In this document: piece after piece, positions 45,600 through 59,301 of the stretch
Position numbering within the stretch: position 1 is the first letter of the stretch
How the letters are laid out: each line of letters begins with the position of its first letter
DNA from: Pyrus communis
Lineage: Eukaryota > Streptophyta > Magnoliopsida > Rosales > Rosaceae
Length of the DNA: 64,000 nucleotides
Reading direction: 5' to 3'
Assembly (NCBI RefSeq): GCF_963583255.1
Contig: NC_084809.1
Span: 4,887,501-4,951,500, forward strand
The notes under the pieces: generated by a model
Seen by the model: only the letters and a program-made list of their open reading frames with translations
Databases searched by the model: none
What the model was told of the DNA's origin: nothing
Position numbers and translations under genes: made by a program

Positions 45600-47600
45600 G
45601 ATGGATATCCATAATTATTTTATTTTTCATATCTTTCATTTTGTGTTATCCACGTTTCTCATTTCAATTCTCGCCAAATGCCGCTTAAACTTCTTGTTTT
45701 AGAGACAGTTTACTTACGCCTAGTGCAATGCGTCGGACTCAACTCAGCCTAATGACTATAATTGCGAGAATTAACCCAATGCGATACCTATAAGCAAATC
45801 TTTATTTGGTTAATTTTTTTCTTTTTATGTTTTATTGCATCTCTGTATTTATATTTGGTTTGCGGGTGGTTGCGTTCATGGTGTGGAATTTAAGTAGAGA
45901 GAGAGGTGAAGGCAGGCCGGTTGGAACTTGGAAGTCGACACATTCAAATTCGGCCAAACGAAATGAAGGCAAAGTTTGGTGTTAGGTTGGGGGGTGAAAA
46001 TAAAACCATAAACCTTGTGCTACTCACTCACATGGCCTCTCATTTTCAGCGTAATCTGGCTCCTTCTGTATGCAATAAATACCATGCAAGATATTTTTTT
46101 GGTGTGCTGTAAACACGGCCCAGTACACTAATTATCATATTATAAGTTATTGGATACTTGACAAATTTTTTTCCAATCATTTGTATTTTGATACTTGGTA
46201 TAATTGACTTGTTTCTGACATACTAAAAAACTTCTCCAAATATATAAGTAAAGGAAAATGTATACTAATCTTTTGACTTTTGATAGTGGGTAAGTGTCTT
46301 GAGACTCCATAAAACAGTTGCAAAGGTATAGGCGTTATGGTTTAATAATGCATTGTCATATTGATAAAACTTGAACATAATAATGTAGTATTGGACAAAA
46401 ACATCACATGACAATAGATTCATTCGGTACATTTTAAATAAGGCATCGCAAAATGAAAATGGGTGTAATCAATGATGCAAGATTGTTTCATGGAATATAC
46501 AAGCATGAAGTTGGAAAGAGCAATGCTGGGGAGACTATTTATTTTAAATTATATTTTGTAAATCATATGACGTGTTTGTGGATGGTGGAAATATTACTTA
46601 AATATTAATTAAAGTGCTTATTTCCTATTAATGACACATTACATGGTTTCAATTTGATCTAAAAAGTTGGTTTTCGGTGGGGGCTTTAGATAAAATGACG
46701 CCTTATGAAGAAAATTGATGATGCAAGTTGTGGATGGAATCAAATGGATATGAAGAAAATTGATTCTACATTTGCACTTGATTTTAATGCAAATTGGATC
46801 TCATTCTCTGAGAAGTTTAGTATTGAGTTGTCGTGCTCTTATGCATTAAAGTTAGTTTTGTGAAATTCGACATATTTATAGTGAAATGAATTTTCTTACT
46901 AAGATTTGGCTCGTTTGGGTTATCATGTAATTTGAGTCTAGTCTTTTTAAGCAAGCCCTCCTTCTTGTTGCTGGTTGTTAGTTGCATATATAATTGAGGT
47001 CTCGTGGCCCTGTGATGTTCTTATGTAAGTAATCTTTTATTTTCTTTCGAATTTATGCCCCGTTGTCAATAAAAAAAAAAAAAAAAATTGCTTCAGTGGA
47101 GGCCTTCTTTTTTGTAGGGCAAACTGATTATACTAATAAAGTATAAAATATTGATTCTACAAATAGTTAAACTAATTTTACTAATAAAGAATACCAACTA
47201 ATTCTACATATATAATTTTGAAAGTGCTCTTGCAACAATGGTCACAAAACGATTGGGCTAATAGTAAGGGGTGTAAATTCGTTGACGTTTATACTAGATA
47301 GACTTTGTTAAGTAACAAGTTTATCAGGAACATGAATTGAAATTTCAAAATTCTAGTTTGTTCGTTTTTGGATTTGGTTTGTTCGGATTTAAACTTTTGT
47401 CTCTCCATAAAGTAACTCAAAACTAGTGAAATTTTATGAAATATAAGTTATGTTTTTGTGTCTTTAGATAGAGCTCTCATTCTTTAACCCATATTTTAAT
47501 CTAGGACTGGCTTTTTACGAAACCATGAAACGTTGTCGTATGAGCTCCTTCAAAATTTTAATTTTTGTTTAAATAACTAATATACCGAACACTCCGCCAT
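45600..47600. other. 2-kb gene-free region
   Basis: No supported gene. About 46530-46640 resembles 56285-56370 (both contain 'aaattatatga' followed by 'aaatattaattaa(c/a)gt(g/a)cttattt'), a dispersed repeat. A poly-A run lies at about 47070-47088. Confidence 0.5.
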
Positions 47601-47627
47601 CTTTATATTCTCGTCTGAAAAATGTTC

Positions 47628-47645
47628 AAAACCCTAGCTAGGGTT
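47628..47645. promoter_or_regulatory. Palindromic telo-box pair upstream of NAF1
   Basis: AAACCCTAGCTAGGGTTT is a perfect 18-bp palindrome made of two head-to-head telo-boxes, 125-142 bp before the ATG. Telo-boxes are known promoter elements of plant ribosome-biogenesis and translation genes. Confidence 0.65.
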
Positions 47646-47684
47646 TAAGCGCACCTGACCGTTTCCAACCCAAAACCCCAAAAT

Positions 47685-47692
47685 CTATAAAT
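47685..47692 (+). promoter_or_regulatory. Possible TATA box of NAF1
   Basis: CTATAAAT about 78-85 bp before the ATG at 47770, downstream of the telo-box palindrome. Confidence 0.5.
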
Positions 47693-47769
47693 TCGCTCTG
47701 CTTTTCAGTTCCCATGGATTTTCACTCGTCTATTTTCCCCACCCAATTCCTTCTTTCGTACGCTCACAG

Positions 47770-50700
47770 ATGGTAGGGCTCATCCCTCAGCTAACACTCG
47801 AAAGCCTCGAACGAGCTTCAAAGCCCAAGAATTTAAAGGACCCGCCCGACCCCGTTGATCCCCGAGACTTGTCGGTTGCAGATTCGTTCTTGGATTTTGA
47901 TTCCATAGAGGATTGGTTCAAGAATATTCCGAGTTCTGACATGGCCGAAACAGGGCAGGTTAAGGCTGATGCTGTTGAAGCAGAGTATATTGGAGGTGGG
48001 TTCGAGCCGGCAGGTGGTGGGTCTGAGCCGATTGATTGTGGGTCTGGTTGTGTGGTGAAGTTGGAGGGTCAACTGTTGGAGAATTCGGGTTGTTCGATTG
48101 CGGAAGAGTTGGGAAAGGTTAATTTGCTTGGAGGGTGTGAAGAAAGTTCGGTTCTTGATGGTCGGAATGGTGTAAAGAGTGAAACAGTGACGCGTGATAT
48201 CGTGGAAATGGAACCGGTGAGTAATGAGAATGAGAGTGAGGTTTCAAAGTCGAAGTTTGAAGGCGAAAATGGGGTGGGGAGTGAAATGGTGAGTGGGAAT
48301 GGTGGGAAGAGTGGAGCAGGGAATAGTGAGTCCGAGAGTGAAAGCTCGGAGTCTGAGAGTGAGAATTCGCAGTCATCATCGTCGTTGTCTGAGAGTGGGA
48401 GCTCTAGTGATGATGACAGCAGTGATGATGATGAAAAGGAAAACAGGAAAGAGAAAATGAATGTGGAGGTGGAGGAGAGGGACGAGGGTGGTGAAATGGA
48501 AGAAGGTGAGATAAGGGATGCTGATGGAGGGGAGAAGGAAGATACGACATTCGATAAAGATAATGAAATTTTTGATGATGAAGATGAAGATGAATTGGTT
48601 GCTTGGACCGATGCTGAAACTTTTGATGAGGGAGACGGCGATGAGGATGATCTTGGAGATCTGAAAGGACCCATTAGGTCCAAGAATGAGCTTGAGGTAA
48701 AAATTAAAAAAAAGAATTGTTCGATTCTCTCTTACTTTGGAGAAATTAATGGATTTGTGCATATTTCAATTGATAAGCTGCTATGAACAATTGGTGAGAG
48801 GTAGACATAGAGTCCCTATTTGGTTTTGTTAGGTCTTCACTGATAGGCTTAGGTGAGGAGTACAGGTTTATTTCGTTTTAGTGCAAATAAGATAGCCAAC
48901 CTCAACTATTATGGTGGAGGCTTTTCCGACTTTGGTTTGGAAAAGAAAGGGTACTTAGGATCATCTTTAAGCAAGCAAGAAAGTCGTATTCTGGATTTTC
49001 GGTATTTTGGTCTGATATATAGAATACCCTTCAGTGAATTAAGTAGCTTGTTTGGTTACTCTGGAATTATTAACGCATGACAAAAAATCAACTTTTTCTG
49101 AAGGTGCATTACTTGCAAATCCTCGGTGGAATTAGCTTTCTATATTTCTGTTTGCCAGTTTCTTGATTCTTTGATATCTTAAAACATGCAATGCTTGCAA
49201 AACCTTTAGTGAAATTAGCTTTCTGGAGTATATATTACTGCTTCAAAATAGCTTGACAGGATTGTTTTGAATTTTGCAGGTGCTTCCCCCAATTCCTCCA
49301 GTGGAGGTGACCTTGCAACCACATCATCAGATGCAACCTGTGGGAGCTGTCTTATCGGTAAGCTCATAATGATGTGAAGCCTATTTTTTTTTATCTTGAT
49401 TGTGCAAGTAAGCCTATATCGGAACTTGAACTTCATCAATCTCTGGTGTCATTGAAAATTTAGAATCTAGGTGACACTCCAGAAGGTGCATATTGTGATT
49501 TGTGGTATTGATGCCTGCAATTACTTCAGTTTGATGACAATTTGAATTTTTACAGGTTCTTGGTACCCAAGTCATTGTAGAAGGGGTCGAGAAGCACAAC
49601 CCTCTAAACGAGGGTTCAATTTTGTGGATAACCGAAAGCAGATCTCCATTGGGGTTGATAGATGAAATCTTTGGACCTGTGATACAGCCTTATTATGTGG
49701 TGCGATACAATTCAGAAAGTGAAATCCCTAGTGGAATACAAGCGGGCATTTTGATCTCTTTTGTTCCGGAGTTTGCAGATCATGTGCTGAATAACAAGGA
49801 TGTTTACAAAAAGGGTTATGATGCATCTGGTGCAAATGATGAAGAGATATTTGATGAGGCAGAATTTTCGGATGATGAGAAAGAGGCTGAATACAGGAGG
49901 ATGCAAAAAATGTCAAAGAGGGGAATGAGTGACCAAAATGCTGGCAACAAGAAATACGACAAAAAGAAGGGTAAAAATAAGCCGGGACCTTGGAATAGTG
50001 GTCAACCTTCACCCAAGAAAGCACCAACGGATGCAGGTCAGCAGCCTCCCAATCAACACCATCTTCATTTCTCTCCAGGTGCACCATCTTCTTCTGCAGT
50101 ATCACAAGGATTGGCTAGTGGGACTGGATTAGTTCCACCATTTCCAGCTCCTACACTGCCTGCTGGTATCAACGCAACTTCAAATGGACTGTGGACAAAT
50201 GGAACGCCGTTTCAACCACAGAATACGTCCTTCCCTAATGGATTTCTAAATAATAGTTTGCCATGTCTTCCACAGTATAATCCTCAATATCCATATCAAA
50301 TGTCTATTCCAAACAGAATGCCGTTCTATCAGCAGGCAGGTGCTGTCCTACCAGGTCAACAGTCGAATGTCTTTACAGGACCCGTATTTTCACAAGGGAT
50401 GGTGGGTCAACACGGCTTCAATCAGGAAGCATTTGGGATAGGTTTACAGGGCCAACCCATTCCAGGCCAACAATTCAATGCCTTTGCAGGACCCATGTAT
50501 CCACAGGGGCTGGTGGGTCAACTTGGTTTCAACCAAAACGCATTCGGGATGGGTTTACAGGGCCAACCTACTCACCCGATGTTCAATGCAGAACAAGGAA
50601 TGCCGTCAAATGGATTACGTGCTGAACAGAACCATAATATGCCACAACCTGCTGGAAATGCAGGCAACTTGGACAGCCAGCAATTTAGTCAGGGCGCATC

Positions 50701-50779
50701 TTCTAATCGTGGAAGGAGACCCTCCCATCGTGGGGGTCGTCATTTTGGAAGGGGAAGAGGTAGGCAGCACTCGAGGTGA
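47770..50779 (+). CDS. NAF1: H/ACA snoRNP assembly factor NAF1
   Basis: Exons 47770-48696, 49280-49357 and 49556-50779, all joined in phase 0, encode 742 residues. The first exon gives a Ser/Glu/Asp-rich acidic region (about 170-290) and ends before the Gar1/Naf1 domain. That domain covers about 310-390 (VLPPIPPVEVTLQP, VGAVLSVLGTQVIVEG, LNEGSILWITES, LGLIDEIFGPVIQPYYVVRY). NAF1 binds NAP57/dyskerin and helps assemble H/ACA pseudouridylation RNPs in the nucleus before GAR1 replaces it. Residues 601-674 contain two 37-residue Gln/Gly/Phe repeats, and the last 25 residues are an RGG/GRGRGR tail. The frame of exon 3 has no internal ATG at its start, so exon joining is required. It lies convergent to ULT1, with about 800 bp between stop codons. 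Confidence 0.93.
50351..50572 (+). repeat. 111-bp coding tandem repeat in NAF1, 2 units
   Basis: Units start at 50351 and 50462 and encode PGQQ(S/F)N(V/A)F(T/A)GP... to ...GLQGQP, 37 residues each. Confidence 0.9.
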
Positions 50780-51582
50780 AAGTTACGGCATGCTCTGCTG
50801 CACCAAGCACACTGAAGTTACAAATAGGCTTTGAAAAGAAAATTGCTTGGCTTTTTGTATTCGGTTTTTATCGTTTTTGTATTTGCTAGTCCAGTATATG
50901 GAAGAACAGATGGTGAACATGTTCTCCATTTAAAATGCCACATCCGCCTTGGTTGCAGTTAATTTTGAACATTGGCAAATTTTGGTTTAGTAAAAACGTA
51001 AAAAATTTTCAGTTAATCCTCTCAATCGTACTCATTTTGTTGTGAAGTGAAAGCAAACTTTCAAGCCCCAAATTTATGAGAGCAATGGAACGAGTTCACC
51101 ACCAGACTGTGTCTCAATTCAATAACACATTGCCATGTGAAGAAAAACTTACACATGACAATGCATTATTAAACTAGTGATGACACATAACGGTGAGCTT
51201 CACCAAATTTGTACTCTTGTTAGACGGTAAGAGTACGTTTACAAACAATGCAAGGGTCTCTCCTTAAAAAGGGGCATATCAATCCAAGTACACATCAATT
51301 CAAGGAATCTTAAATAATTCAAAGAAAATATAACAGAAATATCACTAAGTAACAAAATATTAATGATGAGAATAAATTATCAAATTAGAAGGTTCTAATC
51401 AGTCAAGAGAACAAGAGACATTGAAGTTGGGAAACAGTCATTGGAAGTTGCTTTTTAATGCTTTTTTTGCTTCCCTTGAAGGTTTCCAAATGTGGGGCTG
51501 GTGGAGGTGCTTCCAATGCGGCGATAAGGGCACAAGTAACCCATATGATCAAAAGAGAATATCAGGACTGCAGACTGGAAAT

Positions 51583-54338
51583 TCAAGTTTTAGCATTCCT
51601 TGTGAAGTCAGTGCAAGTCTGGCAGCCGCAATCCGAGAAACGACAGATTTCGCACCCAAAGCACACACAAGAAGTACAGCCTTGGCATGTCGGAGAACGG
51701 GTGCAGCCTCTGTATACCCTTCGACTTGCTCGTTCATCTTCATCATCACAAGTAATCCTGAAGTACAGAAACAACCATTCACATTATGATTACTGAACCT
51801 TTAAACATATTAACGACAACAAACCAACAGTGTTTATATACTGGGTGTGCGCACTAGTTCACAGCCTACCGTCGTGAGCTAAAATGCCGACTGGTGAATG
51901 TAATGGAATAACATCAACATTTACATTTTACTCCCCCACCCGAAAAGTCCCTATCTGCTTCCTAGTGTTTTCTTAAATGCCTATTTGTTATCCTTAAGAT
52001 AACTTGAATGGCAACAAACTACCATTATTAGATGTGTCTGTCCGCACAAACATCATCTACTCTACCCTAGAAAGTAACAACTAGAGTCAATTTTCCAGAA
52101 ACGATGCTGCAATCCATATTTAAGCAGCTCGTCCGGCTAATTCCTAACTAAATCCATGAAGATGGATGAACTGTATACATAAACATAAATAGGCGATCAC
52201 AAAAGAAGCTACAAGAAGCAATCACTCAATTGTTCCAAAAACTGTCGATAGAACGGCATATTAAAACCAAACTAAATTATAAAATCATTAGCATAAGGAT
52301 GGAACAAATAAGTTATTCCTATATTTCACATCCGTGAGATAAAACTAAAATTAGTGCATGGTTCATGAATGGTTGATGGCCTCTAGTATAAGAGAGAAAA
52401 CAACTTGATCAATACCGAGTAGAAGTATTTGTTCAGTGTAAGAGAGGAACATACTTGTCATACGGCAGATCAGCACATTTCCAATTCACATCAGCCAACG
52501 CGTCATGGTGAACCCGACACTCCTCTTTTGTCCGGAGGCGAAACCTGCGCTCCTTGTTGCATCTAGTACAGGAAACAAACTCATCGCGGTGACAAACACG
52601 TCCATTGTTGGACCTGTGGGAACCATTAGCACTTTTTGATGCCTCATTATGGTACTTGAGCAGCACTGTTTTACACAGCGGAACCTTCTTTCCGTTATCA
52701 ATTATCCAAACATTATTTTTCCATTTTCTAGCCGTCTCTCTTCCAGAATGTTTCTCAAATGCGGCAGGAGTCAGTTTTCCTAGTGATTGAAATACAAAGG
52801 GAAAATAAATAAGATGGTTATAAGCACGAAACCTCAATCTGAGCTTTCGTCATGACCATTAAAGTAGTTAAACAATACTTAAAACGCATGCATACCAACT
52901 TCTACCATTTTTTCTGGACACTATCAACGGATCAAACGAACTACATAAATAAATACTAATGTTTTCACCTCTAACTTGTTAGAACCACAAAAAGGGCTGA
53001 CAGTACACAAAGGTTGTAAGCAGGTGGTCTCCATTATTGGTCAAGACTATGCCTTTAAAGGCAGCAATTTGCTCTACAGACAGAACAACTGTCCTTGATG
53101 GACTAAGTTGTTTTATATGAGAAAAGATACTGGCAATTCAATGTACATAAAGACATAAGAGTCTTGTTATGAGATGCTCTAATGTTTCGGGTGTGTGCCA
53201 AATTCAGATTCAGGAAGCAATCTTGTGGAATTCTCTCATGAACTATATTATGAAAAAATGAGATATGGCACACCCAATATCTGCAACTACAGTGAAAGAA
53301 GATACACTACTTTCGGATCCTCGGTTGTCAGAAAAGAGGTAATCTTAAAATCTCCATGCCATATAGTCAGTGCTTATTGATAATAGCACTGTAGAAACAA
53401 AATCAGATGCGCATAGAGACGTCAAATAACACAGCCAAGCTTGAAAAGTTATAAGCTTGGTTGCTCATGAAATAACACATGGGATTATCAATGCTCGTAA
53501 TCCAAGGATGAAAAAGCAATTCCATCAACCATATAAATACATGAAAGACGAAAGAAAGATATGCAAAACCCTACAATGACTAAACCATGCTATGCAACTT
53601 TACAACATCTTACTCTGTAGAAGAGAAAGAACAGAACTCAGGACATATTCGAAAGCAAAACCTCGAAAACCAATCTAATTATGAGGTTGTGATCGCCACG
53701 AAACTGGCAATGTAGGTTTCATTCTCAACACACCAACTTAAAGAAAAGCTTTTTACTCCACAAACAAGCCAGAAACCATCTGAACTCCACCATATGAAGA
53801 GTAGGCAAACATATAGCTACTGTATACCCAGCAAGGAGAAGGCATTCAGTGAGACAAAACAACATACACCTCAACTGTATACCCAGCAAAAATACTGTGA
53901 ACAGCTTGCAAAGCAAAAGCAAAAGCAAACGCTCGTCGTCATCAAATACAAACCCAACAGATTAGGCAGACCGGAAAGGGACAGACAGACTGCAGCCATC
54001 AACGTCAAAACCTAGTCCACGATGAACTAAAAGAAGCTCAAAACGCAAACAACATGCATTAAAAATAAAAACCCTTTTTCCCAAAAAGCAACAAAGTGAG
54101 AGAGATCAAAACGGCAGAGAGAAAGACCTTCCTGACAGCCAGGGGTGCACTCGCAGGTGATTTCGAGGTCACCATTGACGAAAACCCTAAGCCTCCCGAC
54201 TGCATCACCGTATCTGTGGCTGGTGCAGCCGCACGTGACCTCTATATGGTCCGACCCTCTATTCACCCCGCTCATCTCTTTCAGCTCATCGTCGCTAAAC
54301 AGCACCAACCCACTTTCTCTCTCTATCCCATTCGCCAT
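51583..54338 (-). CDS. ULT1: ULTRAPETALA1 SAND-domain trithorax-group regulator
   Basis: Exons 54338-54128, 52779-52455 and 51757-51583 encode 236 residues (Arabidopsis ULT1 is about the same length). The N-terminal half is the plant SAND-type domain (DDELKEMSGV, VTCGCTSHRYGDAVGRLRVF, GDLEITCECTPGC, KLTPAAFEKHSGRETARKWK). The middle has VCHRDEFVSCTRCNKERRFR. The C-terminal B-box-like region is Cys-rich (YRGCTRSPTCQGCTSCVCFG and CRFSDCGCQTCTDF). ULT1 acts in the nucleus with the trithorax protein ATX1 to counter Polycomb repression and to end floral stem-cell activity. Intron 1 is 1,348 bp and intron 2 is 697 bp, both GT-AG. The ATG at 54338 is first in frame. ULT2 is an alternative, but the length and the C-terminal region favour ULT1. 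Confidence 0.95.
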
Positions 54339-54900
54339 TTTCTCGATTCTGTCTCTAAAAAGGTGAAGTCTTGATCGAAACCCAGAAATCCCAGAAGGTT
54401 AAATCGAAGGAAGAGTCAGAGAAAACGGAAGAAAATCAAAGAAAATAACATGGGTTTTCTGGGCTGTATTGGGACCAAGAGGCAAAACTCGAGAAAAATA
54501 AGCCCAGAAAACCACAAAGAAAGAGAGAGAAGGGAGGGACGAAGAGGCGAGTGCGGTAATTAAAAGGGTTTCTAAGAGGCACGCATCTCCATGGATTTAT
54601 TCCGAGAGATCTGGTGGAGGAAAACGTTGAAAGTTGTAGTCGTTTTGTAGGTAGAAAGATAAAAATAATGTGGAAAAAACTGGAAGCGTTAAAGAGTTTG
54701 ATAGAGAGAGAAAGTGTGGGTGAGATGAGAGAGATAGGGTGAGGGGTTTGTTGGTAATGGGGTTGAATGAAATATGAATGAACGAAATATGAGCTGGCTG
54801 TCGTGGGGTGGAGTTGAGCCGAGAAGAGTGAGAAGGAGTTAAAGCCCTCTCTCTCTCATCACTCTCTCTCTCCTCTCACTTTCTCTCTCTACTAGCTGCC
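54339..54900 (-). promoter_or_regulatory. ULT1 5' UTR/promoter with CT/GA tracts
   Basis: Upstream of the minus-strand ATG, with a dense CTCTCTCT stretch at 54845-54890 (GAGA on the gene's sense strand). Such tracts are candidate binding sites for BPC-type GAGA factors; use here is inferred. Confidence 0.4.
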
Positions 54901-57900
54901 AATTGCAAGAGATGCATGATATGACATGAAAGAAAGGGCAAAAAAATTGGGTCTTGGGGTCGGGGCTTTTCGTTTATGGAAAATCCCTCTCGTGGGAAGC
55001 AGACGAGGTTTTCGGTTTCTGTTTAAGTCCTTTTTTTTACTTTCTTCTTTTCTTTTTACTCTTGCTCGGAGATTTGAACTGTTTTCATAAAAATGGTATC
55101 TTAAATTCTAGCAATATCCTACATTAAATAATAAAAAATGAATTCAAGATTGACAGATAAAAGAGCATAATGGTCTAGTCAATTTAGCGTATAAAATAAA
55201 GCTAAAATTATTCTTCATCTTTTTTTTATCTCCTACTCACTTCTTTTAATTTCTAATCGTCAAATCGAACAAGTTGAAAAAATACATTAAACAAAATTTA
55301 ATAAAAATGTGCGAAGAGTAAAATAAAATGGGTAAATATCACTATTCTAAATAAAGTCATAAACTTTGTTACTGATTTACTGTGGTGGTGAAGTGAGGTG
55401 AGATGTGAGAGGTGCTGGCTGACGCCAGGCAACCTGAGAGACAGAGGTGTAAGGATTTGATGCAGAAAGTGTTGGGAAGAGATGAGTTTGGTGCTGTACA
55501 TTTATCAGTTAAGTGGTCCGCAGACCCAAAATTGTGATCAGAAAATGGAGGTTTATACTTGGTATTCTCGAGAATCGGGATCGGAAAGCTGTAGCAATGA
55601 CAGCGATTTTTAGTTAGCTTTAGGTTTTAGCAGTGTTTGGTTTCTGAGAAAAATTTCAAATATTGAACCCGACTGTTGTGTAAAACCCAACCCAAACCTA
55701 AACCCTTTTGACCCTTTTACCAGACACATGAGTCAAATGGTTTAATATACGTTTAGATTTTTGACCGTTTACTCATTGATCGCAGAGTACGAGCCAAACT
55801 AATATTTTAGACTTTTTTGTTGTTGCGAAGAAACTTTGGCATAACTATCAAACTAATGTAACTCTCACATTAATGAGTGAGATTAACATGTTTTTGAAAT
55901 ATGCTCGTATGGATAAGGTGCCAAAAAACTCTATTCAAATTGTTGTTAATCTTGAACATAAACTTGAATAGAGCAGCCTGACTTATGCGTGTATAAAAGA
56001 AAAATAATGTTTATTTAGAGAATGTCAAACTATAATGATTAATGACCATTTTAATCAAATTACACCATCATAAGATTTGCAATCATTGACCATAGAGATA
56101 ATAGAATAATATGCAATTTATATGAGGAAGGTTCAGTTTCAAAATATTACTCAAACTTTTTATTTGAATGATCATAATTAACTACGTCAACGTTTTGTGT
56201 TGACTTCTTTATAAAGAGGGAAAAAAAATAAGAAAATGAGAGAGCAGGGGAGGGAGGCGAGAGGAGGAAATTTGGAAGGAGAGAAAACTATTTAAGCTAT
56301 ATTTTATAAATTATATGACTTTGTTGTTGAAGAATGGACTAAATATTAATTAACGTACTTATTTTCTTTTTATGCCCATCGCACAAAATTTCACGAAAGT
56401 GCTTTTATATACTTATATTATAGGGTATCTCACCAACCTTGAATTTGTGGAGATAATTTTATATAATTTTAGTGTGTGGAGCCATTCAGTAAGGTACGTC
56501 ATCGTTTCATAATTGGCACATGCATTCTCTGTTTTCTAAACATAATTAAGCTATTTAAAAACAAACTTAAAGCTTTGTTTAAAGATACATTATTGACACT
56601 AAGCTGGGAATCAGCTTCCGAATTTGTTGACAAAGTTGGATACCACTAAACATCATCAACTGAGTTCTCAGTTGTCGTTCAGGCTAATCATCAAATTCAT
56701 ATATTATCCATGTACAACTATAAAATTAGATTTAAAATTGATCGATATAGATGTGTCGATTGTTTAAATAAACTTTATATATACTTAATTGATTACAAGT
56801 TTTCGTACCGTAATCGTTATATTATGCACAAGTACAAAAAAGTGGCCTGCTTTTGTAAGTTGGTTTAGACATGCTTCCCCTGGTGGATCTAGAAAATATT
56901 ATTTGGGGGGAAGGGGGTGGTTAGGCAATAAGAATAGTGCGTGTAATGAATAAATTTTTTTGGACGGTATAGTATGAAAATTGGTATTTCATCGAGTTTT
57001 GGCAAGTTTGAGATCATTCTCCAAGTTACACGACTGTCGATAGATATTAATAACTTTCAAACGAGCATGTCAACTGATGTTAATGGTTTTTAAGCGAGCA
57101 TGCCGACAGATGCCAACATATATTGAGTGAGCATATTGAAAGATGCCCATAGCAAAGAAGGCATGAAGCTAGCAACTTTCCGGCTCGGTGACGCAGAGGC
57201 AATTTGTCAAATAGTTGGAGGCCAACTTTCAAGGGCATATCATATTTTCAAAATGTAGTACTCAGTTATTTCATAGAAAATTTCTAAGTTTTGGGTGTTA
57301 GTTGATTCACATTGTCCCAAAGTGGATTCGCCTCTTTGCATACTTCAGATACATATAAGAAGTTATTTCTCCTTGTAAGTCTGAATTTTTGTTGGCACGC
57401 CATCTGTGTAATTCAATTCAAAGCCACATGAAAGCCTCGAAGAACTTTGATCATTTGTGAAGGGTTGTCTTGGACTTTCATGGTGCCCAAAAGCACAATG
57501 GTGGGAGTGATGACGGTGGTGGATGTCTATGTCGGACCATATCACAAGTCACAAGAAAGCCGTTGCGGCGGGTGATAGTGAAGAGATTCTGGACTAGTAC
57601 TCTACACAATGTAGCATAGTAGGACTGTAGTTAGTTTGGTTTCATCAATCGATATCTTCAACAATTTCAACTAGTTGATTCGTATACCCATCATTAGGTC
57701 ATGACACAGGTGCAGCCACTAGGCAACACCAAACCAGTTGGGATAAATGTGGGTATCTCTATTTACAAAATATCAGACGAGTACTACAAGATGAGCAGAG
57801 ATATTTCGATAAATCTACATGACTGTGACAACACTTATACTAAATTAGAATGATCTAGAATCAGATTAGAATAAATACATAACGTCTCATAGTTATGTGA

Positions 57901-58754
57901 AACCAATGCTAAATGACTGAGTCCATTGTATGCGAGTTGTTATCCTCAACGTTGCATGATGCCATCATCATCGTCTTTGCCGAAAAGTATGGGAAAATTT
58001 TCAGCATAGTCCCGTTGTAAAAAGTATTGTTACTGTGGCATGCGATTAGGTTTATAATTGGTTTGATATCCATTCAAGTGACTTGGCCGCACAGTCACAT
58101 ATAGAGAAAGGATAATGCTAACGATGTTCTTGTAAAAGTAAGATTGTTTATGAATTTTCTGACACTTCACAATTTAAATTTAACTTTTATACTAATATTA
58201 TAAAATATTATATTAAAAACAACAAAGAATTAATAAAAAAATTACATTTTGATAGAGTTCCCTTAATATTAATTTCTCATAACATATAGCTACGCCAACG
58301 ACCTTCACCTCTCTCTGCATTCAAAAAGTTGTGCAGACAGCCAAACTCTCAAACATAAAAATCATTAGGGCTTTAAAATATAATTAAGGAAAAGTACACA
58401 TGAAACACTGCCCTGAACGCATTTTATGCAACACGCAATGATTAACTATAGGATTTTCTTATTCCTAATGGTATAAATAAATTTAGATGCTATGATTAGG
58501 TCAAGCCTTCCTACAGAAGAGCAAATGAACCAATAGTATATATCTTTCGTCAGGTAATTAGATCAAACATATAATTAATAATTATGAATCTTTTAGAGAT
58601 TCGTCAGGTAATTAGACAGCTTAACTTCGTGAAGGATGCGTGCTATTGGTGCCCATTTTGACTTTTGGATAGCTTAACTAACTACGGTTGCTATTGGCAA
58701 AAGCCATGTTACATTGGATTCTCCGAAAGGACCGCTTGGACTTCAAACTTTATA
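54901..58754. other. 3.8-kb gene-free region
   Basis: No supported gene. About 56285-56370 is related to 46530-46640. About 57290-57620 has a mixed base composition like old retroelement DNA, but no conserved domain could be read. 58550-58566 and 58600-58616 repeat 'ttcgtcaggtaattaga'. Confidence 0.45.
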
Positions 58755-59194
58755 AAAGAGTAAATTGTAGAAATAGTTTCTCAATTAAAAATTTATTATC
58801 ATTGGTCTCTCAACTTATCAAAATGTGTAGTTATAGTCATTTTCATCAATTTCGTCAAAATTTTGTCAAATAAGTTATGTTGAAATGATCATTTATACAA
58901 TTAGGGTCTCTCAACTCATCAAAGTGTGTAACTATGGTCCTTTTCGTCAACTACGTTAAAAATTTTGTCAAAATGAGTTATGTTGGAAGGACTATTGCTA
59001 CAATTGGGTTAAAGTTAAGAGACCATTTCTCTAGTTGAATTAAAGTTGAGGGACCAATGGTAATGAATTTTAGTTGAGGGACCATAGCTACATGTTTTGA
59101 TGAGTTGAGGGACCAATGATAATGAATTTTTAGTTGAGGGACCATTGCTCTAATTGAGTTAAAGTTAAGGGACCATAGCTACAATTTACTCTTT
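58755..59194. mobile_element. Foldback MITE a, about 440 bp
   Basis: Ends AAAGAGTAAATTG / CAATTTACTCTTT are perfect inverses. The two halves are imperfect inverse copies with several internal repeats of 'gagggaccaatg(g/a)taatgaatttt'. Both sides show ATA, possibly a 3-bp target duplication. Confidence 0.75.
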
Positions 59195-59301
59195 ATACAA
59201 AGTAGGCCTACCAAACTTGAAATGAAGAATAGAGACATACGTACATGGTTGATACACACAACCTTCTCCATATTTTTTGAAAAAAAATGAAGATTTGTTG
59301 T

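Noticed and set aside
48069..48683. Serine-rich minus-strand frame opposite NAF1
   Set aside because: It is the antisense echo of the acidic Ser/Glu/Asp region of NAF1 exon 1.
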